From Bacteroidota bacterium (GTDB lineage: Bacteria > Bacteroidota > Bacteroidia > Flavobacteriales_D > Crocinitomicaceae): a stretch of 5,281 nt of DNA. The notes below the pieces were generated by a model. The model ran no database searches, was not told the DNA's origin, and saw only the letters and a program-made list of their open reading frames with translations. The translations under genes were made by a program, and so were the position numbers. The DNA lies in the NCBI GenBank assembly GCA_016866375.1, contig VGMK01000142.1, forward strand, positions 1 through 5,281, read 5' to 3'. Positions 1-5,264 of this stretch are shown here, in pieces; positions within the stretch are counted from its first letter, which is position 1, and each line of letters begins with the position of its first letter.

Positions 1-118
1 CAACTCAAATTCTCGGATGGAAAAATATTCACCATTGCCTATATTTAAATCAATATTAGATTTTGCAGAGGCAGTCACAACCTCAATGTTTATGCTATCA
101 ATTAGTTCATTAAGTTAA
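1..118. other. Left-edge segment, coding status undecided
   Basis: Two opposite-strand frames stay open to the window edge. The minus-strand frame is open over 1-114 (38 codons, hydrophilic, ending in IREFEL at the edge) after a stop at 115-117. It contains no ATG, only an internal GTG, so as a gene it would lack a normal start. The plus-strand frame is open from base 2 to a TAA at 116-118 and is rich in Ser and Leu, as antisense shadows often are. A second plus frame ends at 46-48 with a C-terminus-like tail (LKFSDGKIFTIAYI). A plus-strand gene ending here would fit the hairpin at 140-169, which has T-runs on both strands. I cannot choose among these and recognise no family. Confidence 0.25.
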
Positions 119-139
119 CTTACAACGGCTTTAAAACGC

Positions 140-169
140 AAAAAGCCCAGTCCAAAAACTGAGCTTTTT
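140..169 (-). terminator. Intrinsic terminator after tRNA-Asp
   Basis: An 11-bp stem (140-150 with 159-169, one G-T wobble) encloses an 8-nt loop. On the minus strand the stem reads AAAAAGCTCAG / CTGGGCTTTTT, so its right arm supplies the terminal T-run. It begins 2 bases past the discriminator base of tRNA-Asp and so is its natural terminator. The stem is flanked by A/T runs on both sides and could also stop transcription from the plus strand. Confidence 0.85.
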
Positions 170-171
170 CG

Positions 172-245
172 CGGTCTGGACGGGACTCGAACCCGCGACC
201 CCCTGCGTGACAGGCAGGTATTCTAACCAACTGAACTACCAAACC
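172..245 (-). tRNA. tRNA-Asp (anticodon GUC)
   Basis: The 74-nt sequence folds as a complete cloverleaf. The acceptor stem is GGTTTGG with CCAGACC (one T-G wobble) and the discriminator base is G. The D-arm contains AGTTGGTTAGA. The anticodon arm is CCTGC-CTGTCAC-GCAGG, giving anticodon GTC for aspartate, and the T-arm is CGGGTTCGAGTCCCG. The 3' CCA is not encoded (the next bases are CGA), so it must be added after transcription. It lies downstream of the fadN-like gene on the same strand and is followed at once by a terminator. Confidence 0.97.
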
Positions 246-265
246 GTTTTTCTATCTTTTAAGAC

Positions 266-281
266 TTTCGCAACAGCGAAA
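266..281 (-). other. Stem-loop in the leader before tRNA-Asp
   Basis: TTTCGC (266-271) and GCGAAA (276-281) form a perfect 6-bp stem with a 4-base loop. It lies between the fadN-like gene and the tRNA, about 20 bases upstream of the mature tRNA 5' end. No T-run follows on the minus strand, so a terminator is unlikely. It would be part of the tRNA precursor leader if the candidate promoter at 314-321 is correct. Confidence 0.35.
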
Positions 282-313
282 TTAGAAAACGTGTATGCTT
301 AAAAAAAGCAGAG

Positions 314-321
314 CAAAAGTA
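314..321 (-). promoter_or_regulatory. Candidate -7 element for tRNA-Asp
   Basis: On the minus strand this reads TACTTTTG, an exact match to the Bacteroidota -7 consensus TAnnTTTG. It is 37 bases past the stop of the fadN-like gene and would start transcription near 306-308, giving a leader of about 60 nt before the tRNA. I see no convincing TTTG -33 element at the expected distance, so the call rests on one box and its position. Confidence 0.4.
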
Positions 322-357
322 TAAATTCTTTTTGAAATATGCGCGAATGCCGAAAAA

Positions 358-2772
358 TTAATTTCGTAAGATTTTACCGAATTTTACTAAACTTTCAAGT
401 CTCTCGAGGGTTTTTCTTTCTGCACATAACTCCACAAAAGCTTTACGCTCGAGATCGAGCAGATATTGTTCTGAAACCAAGGTGTTCTCCGATAAATCCC
501 CTCCACAGAGTACATAACCGAGTTTCTCAGCAATCAGTTTATCGTGTTCAGACATGTAATTTCCAGAAAACATGGAATTTGCTCCAACATAGACAATACC
601 CAGACCCTCTTGCCCAACTACGGTGATATTTTTTTCTCTTTTTGGAGCAACATACCCTTTGTTTGCTAATTCCAAACATGCTGCTTTAGCGCGGGCCAAC
701 TGGTATTCGCGACTTACTACAACTTCGTCAGTGCCAACTCTTAAATATCCTAAATCAAAAGCCTCGTGTGCCGAAGTTGAAACCTTAGCTTGTCCAATTG
801 TCAGGAATCTTTCCCGCAATCGATTCATTTTTATATCTCCGGTGATGTATTCATCTGAAAGCCTTTTGGCAAACTCTTTCGTTCCAGCACCTGCCGGAAT
901 TACCCCAATTCCAAACTCTACCAGACCAATATACGATTCAGCATGTGCCACAACTTTATCCGCATGCATACACATTTCACAACTTCCACCTAAGGTTAGG
1001 TTGTGTGGCGCAACGATGACGGGTGCGTTGCAATAGCGCACGCGCATCATTACATCTTGAAAAGCTTTTACAGCAAAATTTAAATCATCAAACTCCTGTT
1101 CTGCTGCCATCATAAGAATCATTGCCACATTGGCGCCTGCAGAAAAATGTTGTCCTGTATTTGAAATAACAAGGCCTTTGTAATCACTCTCAGCCAAATC
1201 CATCGCCTTATTCATACCTTCAATTACACCGGCCCCGATGGAATTCATTTTTGTGTGAAATTCCAAGTTGATGATCCCATCGCCAATATGAACAATGGTA
1301 GTATCGGAATTTCCCCATACTTTATTTTCACTTCGCAAGACATCCAAGTTAACAATGTCCTCGCTTCCCGGGGTGATTTGATAAGACTTGGTTCCTAAAT
1401 CATAAAATAATCGTTTTCCGCCTTCTATTTTGTAGAAAGAATCGCAACCAGCGGCAAGCATTTCGTTCACCCATGGCCCAACAGCAAAACCTTCCGCCAC
1501 TACCAAGTCAATCCCTCTTTGTAAACCGATCATATCCCAATTTTCAAAAGGCCCGAAAGTCCAGGCATATCCTGTACGAATGGCATCGTCTACGCTAAAT
1601 AGAGCCTCTGAGATTTCAGGAATTCGTTGGGAAGCATAAGCGAAAAGGGATGCAAAATGCTTCCTAATCAGATCCCCCGCTTTTGTTTTATCTGACAATA
1701 AAATGGGTAAACGCGATTTTAAATCAGGCATAGATTTTACCATTTCTAGCAGTGGTAATTTCGGTTTTTGCATGGGGTGATATTCCAATGTTTCCAGATT
1801 CAAAGCAAAACGATTGGTTTTTCCTGAGGTATCTTTTTCTTTGTAGTAAAATCCTTTTTTCACTTTATCACCCAAAAACTTTTTCTCAATAAGGTGATCT
1901 AAAACTTTTGATGGCTTTAGCGCATTGACCATGGCATCTTCTTTCAAATTTAGCTTTAACCCGTTCGTAACATTATACGCCGTATCCAAGCCAACGAGGT
2001 CTGCAAGTTTAAATGTCCCTGTTTTTGGGCGCTCCAACAAACTCCCCGTTAAAGCGTCAGCCTCTTCTATACTCATACCGAGCTCAAAGGTTAACTCCAT
2101 TACTTTTGCCATTGAATAGACACCAATCCTATTGCCTATAAACCCAGGTGTATCCTTACATAACACAGTTTTCTTCCCAAGCACACGACGACCGTAATCC
2201 ATCAAAAAATCAATGATTTCACCAGACGTTTTGGTTGTAGGAATTATTTCTAATAACTGAAGATACCTCGGAGGGTTAAAAAAATGGGTTCCACAAAAGC
2301 ATTTTTGAAAATCCTCGCTCCTTCCTTCCGTCATCAAATGGATGGGAATACCTGAAGTATTTGAAGAAATCAGGGTACCTGGCCTGCGGTATTTTTCTAT
2401 TTTTTCAAATAGCGATTGTTTGATATCCAAGCGCTCAATAACTACCTCAATGATCCAATCACAGGAAGATATTAATTGTAAATCATCGTCAAAATTTCCT
2501 GTCTTTATCCTCGAAACAAAACTTTTTCTGTAGATTGGCGACGGATTGGACTTAACAGCAAAATCAAGCGAGCTATTTACGATACGGTTTCTGACAGCAG
2601 GCGTTGCCAGCGTCAAGCCACTTTTTTCTTCATCACTTGTCAGTTCATTTGGAGCAATATCTAATAAGACGACATCGCAACCTACATTTGAAAAATGACA
2701 TGCGATTCTCGAGCCCATAACACCGGATCCCAAAACGGCTACTTTTTTTATGTGTCTATTCATTTTACTCAT
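358..2772 (-). CDS. fadN: FadN-type 3-hydroxyacyl-CoA dehydrogenase / enoyl-CoA hydratase
   Basis: An 804-aa cytosolic beta-oxidation enzyme predicted to hydrate enoyl-CoA and oxidise L-3-hydroxyacyl-CoA with NAD. The dehydrogenase half comes first: Rossmann motif GSGVMG at 15-20, acidic D38 ending beta-2, SSNTSG at 136-141, and the catalytic pair H163 (THFFNPP) and E175 (LLEIIP), 12 residues apart as in the family. C-terminal dehydrogenase segments start at KDTPGFIGNR (206-215) and AIRTGYAWTFGPFE (397-410). A crotonase domain follows (about 490-690), with oxyanion loop FSAGANV (543-549) and both catalytic glutamates, E599 (GGSCEM) and E619 (GLVEF). This order matches Bacillus FadN (about 790 aa) and is the reverse of E. 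coli FadB. The first ATG (2770-2772) overlaps marR by 8 bp; Met4 (2761-2763) is an alternative start just past the marR stop. No thiolase or acyl-CoA dehydrogenase follows. Substrate chain length is unknown. Confidence 0.93.
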   Translation of the reverse strand: MSKMNRHIKKVAVLGSGVMGSRIACHFSNVGCDVVLLDIAPNELTSDEEKSGLTLATPAVRNRIVNSSLDFAVKSNPSPIYRKSFVSRIKTGNFDDDLQLISSCDWIIEVVIERLDIKQSLFEKIEKYRRPGTLISSNTSGIPIHLMTEGRSEDFQKCFCGTHFFNPPRYLQLLEIIPTTKTSGEIIDFLMDYGRRVLGKKTVLCKDTPGFIGNRIGVYSMAKVMELTFELGMSIEEADALTGSLLERPKTGTFKLADLVGLDTAYNVTNGLKLNLKEDAMVNALKPSKVLDHLIEKKFLGDKVKKGFYYKEKDTSGKTNRFALNLETLEYHPMQKPKLPLLEMVKSMPDLKSRLPILLSDKTKAGDLIRKHFASLFAYASQRIPEISEALFSVDDAIRTGYAWTFGPFENWDMIGLQRGIDLVVAEGFAVGPWVNEMLAAGCDSFYKIEGGKRLFYDLGTKSYQITPGSEDIVNLDVLRSENKVWGNSDTTIVHIGDGIINLEFHTKMNSIGAGVIEGMNKAMDLAESDYKGLVISNTGQHFSAGANVAMILMMAAEQEFDDLNFAVKAFQDVMMRVRYCNAPVIVAPHNLTLGGSCEMCMHADKVVAHAESYIGLVEFGIGVIPAGAGTKEFAKRLSDEYITGDIKMNRLRERFLTIGQAKVSTSAHEAFDLGYLRVGTDEVVVSREYQLARAKAACLELANKGYVAPKREKNITVVGQEGLGIVYVGANSMFSGNYMSEHDKLIAEKLGYVLCGGDLSENTLVSEQYLLDLERKAFVELCAERKTLERLESLVKFGKILRN

Positions 2773-3217
2773 CTTTTATTAACTCTAATTCTAACATATG
2801 TACTGTATTATCTAAGACAGTCATCACTTTAAAAAATGTTTCCAACTCTGTTTTTGTCAATTTCTTTTGACACATTGAATTGAATTCAATTAAGAAATCT
2901 CGAACGACTCTGCGCAATCCAACTCCTTCCTCAGTCAAAAAAATAAATACTTTCCGTTTATCTTTTCCATTAAAACTACGGCGAATCAATTTATTCTCCT
3001 CCATATTTTGGAGTGTACGGGATAAGGAGGTGGGTTCCATTCCCATTTTCGGGCCTAGTTTTGTACTCGGCGTACCGTCTTTTTCAACCATCATGAGAAT
3101 GAAGCCTACAGAGATTGTAACGTTGTGTAATGCAGCTTTTTGGTTGTATAAGCGCGATATCCTATGCCATAGGGAACGAATTGTAAAATCAATAAATGGG
3201 ATGTTTTCCTTGGCCAT
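2765..3217 (-). CDS. MarR-family transcriptional regulator
   Basis: A 150-aa winged-helix protein of normal MarR length. The DNA-binding region is central: helix-turn-helix about residues 51-72, with recognition helix EPTSLSRTLQNMEE (61-74), followed by LIRR and a beta wing with the conserved Asp-x-Arg (D86, R88) and FLTEEG (93-98). Flanking N-terminal (about 8-30) and C-terminal (about 100-145) helices would form the dimer interface. MarR proteins usually repress their own operon and release DNA on binding a small ligand. The gene overlaps the fadN-like gene by 8 bp, so control of fatty-acid or acyl-CoA breakdown is a fair inference. A 12-bp palindrome 27 bp upstream of the start is a candidate operator. 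The ATG at 3215-3217 has only a weak GAG before it. The ligand cannot be told from sequence. Confidence 0.92.
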   Translation of the reverse strand: MAKENIPFIDFTIRSLWHRISRLYNQKAALHNVTISVGFILMMVEKDGTPSTKLGPKMGMEPTSLSRTLQNMEENKLIRRSFNGKDKRKVFIFLTEEGVGLRRVVRDFLIEFNSMCQKKLTKTELETFFKVMTVLDNTVHMLELELIKDE

Positions 3218-3234
3218 CTCAAGAATAAATGTAA

Positions 3235-3268
3235 CTAAAATAATTATGCATGCATAGAATCACCAAAA
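3235..3268 (-). promoter_or_regulatory. Candidate internal promoter for marR-fadN
   Basis: Reading the minus strand, TTTTGG (3263-3268, inside the last codons of the thioesterase gene) is followed 20 bases later by TATTTTAG (3235-3242). The latter matches five of six fixed positions of TAnnTTTG. From TTTG the spacer is 21 bases, within the range I recall for Flavobacterium promoters. Transcription would start about 10 bases before the marR ATG, giving a very short leader. The palindrome at 3245-3256 lies inside the spacer. Confidence 0.4.
3245..3256. promoter_or_regulatory. 12-bp perfect palindrome, candidate MarR operator
   Basis: TATGCATGCATA is a perfect inverted repeat in the 42-bp gap between the thioesterase stop and the marR start. 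It lies between the candidate -33 and -7 boxes, where a bound dimer would block RNA polymerase. MarR proteins commonly bind palindromes of similar or somewhat greater length in their own promoters. The flanking bases do not extend the symmetry, so the site is short for the family. Confidence 0.4.
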
Positions 3269-3667
3269 TTTTTCGGTCACTCGAACGGTACCTTTAAAAT
3301 GTGCCACTCTTTTCTCCTCTTGATTGGTGATAAATACCTCGTACACGGCAATTTGATTACCAACGTGAATTTCCTTGCTTTTTGCAAGGAGAATATCACC
3401 TGCATTCACGCGAGCGAGGTGAGTAATATTTGTATCGACACTCACACATTGCTTCCCACGGGAGTTTGAGGCGAATGCTAAGGTAGAGTCAGCCAAACTG
3501 TATGTAATTCCGCCATGAGCAATACCAAAACCGTTAGTCATTTCGGTCAGTACTTGCATGGTCAACTCGCAATAGCCTAATTCTACGTTTATCACTTTCA
3601 TGGTCAAGAGGCTACTGAATGCATCTTCTCTGAGCATGAGATCAACAATTTCACGGGGACTTTTCAT
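3260..3667 (-). CDS. PaaI-like hotdog-fold acyl-CoA thioesterase
   Basis: A 135-aa protein, the usual size for single-hotdog thioesterases. It hydrolyses acyl-CoA-type thioesters and probably works as a tetramer, as PaaI does. The signature is TNGFGIAHGGITYSLAD (44-60): the HGG at 51-53 and D60 correspond to the HGG and catalytic Asp of E. coli PaaI. SVDTNITHLARVNAGD (76-91) and KGTVRVTE (125-132) are the later strands. I placed the start at the ATG at 3665-3667, which forms an ATGA overlap with the MBL gene stop and suggests coupled translation. A longer reading from 3736 adds 23 residues inside the MBL gene that look unrelated to the fold. No phenylacetate-degradation genes are visible, so a phenylacetyl-CoA substrate should not be assumed; the FadN-type neighbour favours a general acyl-CoA role. 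Confidence 0.88.
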   Translation of the reverse strand: MKSPREIVDLMLREDAFSSLLTMKVINVELGYCELTMQVLTEMTNGFGIAHGGITYSLADSTLAFASNSRGKQCVSVDTNITHLARVNAGDILLAKSKEIHVGNQIAVYEVFITNQEEKRVAHFKGTVRVTEKFW

Positions 3668-4518
3668 AGGATTTCTTGAAGCGAGAATGCTTCTTTTAGC
3701 CGCACACCTTTCTCGGTGTTTTGGAGGGTGCAACATTCGTATTGACTGTCGTGCTCGAAAAACAAAATAAATTTCTTATCGGCGGCTTCTTTTAAAAATT
3801 CACCTTTTTCAGCGAGCGTAATTAATGGCCTTGTATCATAACCCATTACATAGGGGAGTGGAATGTGGCCAACACTGGGTAAAAGATCAGCCATAAAGAC
3901 GATGGTTTTTCCTTTGTAAGAAATTTGTGGTATCATCATAGAGTCCGTGTGTCCATCAACAAAGCGGATATCGATATTTGGAAATGCTTGATGGGTAAAA
4001 TTCTCTTTTCGTGCGATGAATGTAAGTTGTCCGCTCTCTTGAATCGGGAGAATATTTTCACTCAAAAAAGAGGCCTTTTCCCGTGAGTTCGGTTGTATTG
4101 CACACTGCCAATGGGAAGATGAACTCCAATACCGAGCATTTTTGAAGACTGTTCGGTAGCCATCTTTATTTTTATTCCATGCAATGGCTCCGCCGCAATG
4201 ATCGAAATGCAGATGAGTTAAAAGCACATCAGTTATGTCATCAGCATGAAAGCCTAGTTTCTCTAGGTTCCCATGTAACGTGTCCTGACCGAATAAATAA
4301 TAATGCGCAAAAAATTTTTCGGATTGTTTGTCACCAATTCCTGTATCAATTAAAATCAGCCTGTTTTCGTCCTCAATTAGGAGACACCTCATGGCCCAGG
4401 AGCACATATTTAACGCATCGGAAGGATTCGTTTTCTGCCAGATAGTTTTTGGTACAACACCAAACATGGCACCACCGTCAAGTTTGAAGAATCCTGTATT
4501 CAAAACATGAAGGGTCAT
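3664..4518 (-). CDS. MBL-fold metallo-hydrolase
   Basis: A 284-aa metallo-beta-lactamase-fold hydrolase without a visible signal peptide, so probably cytosolic. The two-metal site is complete: THLHFDH (101-107) gives H102, H104, D106 and H107; DGHTDS (189-194) gives H190; MADLLPS (209-215) gives the bridging D211; FEHD (255-258) gives H256. The N-terminal FFKLDGGAMFGVVPK (10-24) and LIDTGIGDK (56-64) resemble the lactonase / methyl-parathion-hydrolase branch. The tyrosine that follows the bridging Asp in AiiA-type lactonases is not obvious (D211-L-L-P), so I do not assign lactonase activity. The start overlaps the lipoprotein stop (TAATG) and is preceded by a good AAGGAG. The stop overlaps the thioesterase start (ATGA). 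The substrate is unknown; an ester, lactone or thioester linked to acyl metabolism would fit the neighbours. Confidence 0.88.
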   Translation of the reverse strand: MTLHVLNTGFFKLDGGAMFGVVPKTIWQKTNPSDALNMCSWAMRCLLIEDENRLILIDTGIGDKQSEKFFAHYYLFGQDTLHGNLEKLGFHADDITDVLLTHLHFDHCGGAIAWNKNKDGYRTVFKNARYWSSSSHWQCAIQPNSREKASFLSENILPIQESGQLTFIARKENFTHQAFPNIDIRFVDGHTDSMMIPQISYKGKTIVFMADLLPSVGHIPLPYVMGYDTRPLITLAEKGEFLKEAADKKFILFFEHDSQYECCTLQNTEKGVRLKEAFSLQEIL

Positions 4519-4796
4519 TATTTTTTCTCCTTTTTTTCGTTGCCTTTCGTTTTCAAATTTTTTGGATCGGGAGCTGCTTTTCCTTGGATTGTGGTGTTAT
4601 TTTGTTCCGGTTCTTTGATGCTGGGCGCACTTACTTCAGGTGCATCTTTTTTGATTTTTTCCAAATCGGCATCATTTGATTCAATTTTGGAAGCTATTTC
4701 TCCTTCTTTTTTAGAAATTTTTTTACCAACTGCCTCTTCTCCTTTACCGCATGCAACGAGTAAAATGAGTGTGAGGGTGTATACTGTTTTTTTCAT
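4518..4796 (-). CDS. Small highly charged lipoprotein, function unknown
   Basis: A 92-aa predicted lipoprotein. It has a short basic N-terminus (MKK), a hydrophobic stretch (about 5-15) and lipobox LVAC with C16 as the expected lipidated residue after signal peptidase II cleavage. The mature part has almost no hydrophobic core: it is rich in Lys, Glu, Asp, Asn and Pro, ends in a Lys/Glu tail, and is probably disordered. The residues after the cysteine (GKGEE, 17-21) place a Lys at +2 and two Glu at +4/+5, roughly like the acidic lipoprotein export signal that sends Bacteroidota lipoproteins to the cell surface. It is first in the cluster and shares one base with the MBL start. No strong promoter is evident upstream; CGAAAGTA at 4846-4853 is a five-of-six -7 match on the minus strand. 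No known family is recognised. Confidence 0.75.
   Translation of the reverse strand: MKKTVYTLTLILLVACGKGEEAVGKKISKKEGEIASKIESNDADLEKIKKDAPEVSAPSIKEPEQNNTTIQGKAAPDPKNLKTKGNEKKEKK
4527..4532 (-). promoter_or_regulatory. Shine-Dalgarno site for the MBL gene
   Basis: AAGGAG on the minus strand, 8 bases before the MBL start codon, is the only consensus ribosome-binding site in the window. It lies within the last Lys-Glu codons of the lipoprotein gene and supports the start at 4518. The purine-rich Lys/Glu coding there could also produce it by chance, and Bacteroidota use such sites weakly. Confidence 0.5.
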
Positions 4797-4917
4797 GCTT
4801 GAAAATTATCTGGGTGTAAAATACTGAAATTATTTAATTCTTACACGAAAGTAGTAACAAAATAGACACAACGAGCTATGTAAGATTTAAAATCGACTGT
4901 CAAAGAAATTCTTGTTA

Positions 4918-4925
4918 TATATTTG
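4918..4925 (+). promoter_or_regulatory. Candidate -7 element for tRNA-Leu
   Basis: TATATTTG matches the Bacteroidota TAnnTTTG consensus exactly and points toward tRNA-Leu, about 107 bases downstream. No clear TTTG -33 element lies 17-23 bases upstream. The leader would contain the inverted repeat at 4938-4958. The rest of the 236-bp gap between the lipoprotein start and the tRNA shows nothing else I can support. Confidence 0.35.
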
Positions 4926-4937
4926 CACAGAAATCAA

Positions 4938-4958
4938 TGGAATAAAATTTAAATTCCA
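4938..4958. repeat. Inverted repeat upstream of tRNA-Leu
   Basis: TGGAAT (4938-4943) and ATTCCA (4953-4958) form a 6-bp stem with a 9-base A/T-only loop. It lies 12 bases past the candidate tRNA-Leu -7 box. It could be a small operator or a leader hairpin; no partner protein is evident. Confidence 0.3.
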
Positions 4959-5032
4959 CTGAGAAAGGCCCGGATCATGATTTTATTCAAATTTAGGTTT
5001 AAAATAGCATTCTGGATAAGCCATATAACAAA

Positions 5033-5114
5033 GCCCACGTGGTGAAATTGGTAGACACGCCATCTTGAGGGGGTGGTGCCAACAGGTGTGCTGGTTCGAA
5101 TCCAGTCGTGGGCA
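5033..5114 (+). tRNA. tRNA-Leu (anticodon GAG)
   Basis: An 82-nt class II tRNA. The acceptor stem GCCCACG pairs with CGTGGGC and the discriminator base is A. The D-arm contains GGTGAAATTGGTAGAC. The anticodon arm is CCATC-TTGAGGG-GGTGG, giving anticodon GAG for leucine. A variable arm (TGCC-AACA-GGTG) is of the length expected for leucine, and the T-arm is CTGGTTCGAATCCAG. CCA is not encoded. A terminator hairpin follows 6 bases later. The last 16 bases of the gene plus the next base are repeated exactly at 5265-5281. Confidence 0.97.
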
Positions 5115-5120
5115 CAAAAG

Positions 5121-5148
5121 AAGTCTAGCACGCAGTGCTGGACTTTTT
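5121..5148 (+). terminator. Intrinsic terminator after tRNA-Leu
   Basis: AAGTCTAGCA (5121-5130) pairs with TGCTGGACTT (5136-5145) as a 10-bp stem with one T-G wobble and a 5-base loop. The stem's final TT continues as TTT, making a T-run through 5148. It begins 6 bases after the tRNA. Confidence 0.85.
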
Positions 5149-5197
5149 AGTTTTCAGACAAATCCAAATTCTATTTGAGGTTTGGCAAAACTAAAAA
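5144..5197. repeat. Long inverted repeat overlapping the tRNA-Leu terminator
   Basis: TTTTTAGTTTT (5144-5154) is the exact reverse complement of AAAACTAAAAA (5187-5197). Between them CAAATCC and GGTTTG can pair with one bulged base, making a longer interrupted stem. It shares its left arm with the T-run of the terminator, so the two folds compete. It may be a second terminator for either strand or the remnant of a small mobile sequence. Confidence 0.5.
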
Positions 5198-5204
5198 CGT
5201 CAAT

Positions 5205-5219
5205 TGCTTCGCAGAAGCA
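5205..5219. repeat. Short hairpin between tRNA-Leu and its repeated 3' end
   Basis: TGCTTC (5205-5210) and GAAGCA (5214-5219) form a perfect 6-bp stem with loop GCA. No T-run follows on the plus strand, so it is a poor terminator. No coding region is seen in 5115-5264. Confidence 0.4.
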
Positions 5220-5264
5220 CAGACTTTATGCTTGAGTTAGACCGCCTATTTTGGTTCTTGAAAT

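Noticed and set aside
623..1036. Plus-strand ORF of 137 codons
   Set aside because: It lies wholly antisense to the crotonase domain of the fadN-like gene, whose catalytic motifs are intact, and it shows no recognisable domain.
2880..3257. Plus-strand ORF of 125 codons
   Set aside because: It is antisense to the MarR gene, which has a full winged-helix signature; the ORF is rich in Ser, Arg and Ile as shadows often are.
3668..3736. Longer start for the hotdog thioesterase (158 aa)
   Set aside because: The extra 23 residues lie inside the MBL gene and look unlike the family N-terminus. The ATG at 3667 gives normal length and an ATGA coupling.
4507..4827. Plus-strand ORF of 106 codons with hydrophobic stretches
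   Set aside because: It is antisense to the lipoprotein gene. Its Phe/Ser-rich sequence is the complement of Lys/Glu codons, while the minus strand has a convincing lipobox.
4874..4905. Sigma70-like TTGACA and TACATA boxes on the minus strand upstream of the lipoprotein gene
   Set aside because: The spacing is only about 15 bases, and this consensus is not the one used by the Bacteroidota primary sigma factor; probably chance in AT-rich DNA.
4949..5131. Minus-strand 60-codon ORF across tRNA-Leu
   Set aside because: It is antisense to the tRNA; its WIRTSTPVGTTPSRWRVYQFHHVG-like core is simply the tRNA reverse complement, a familiar over-prediction.
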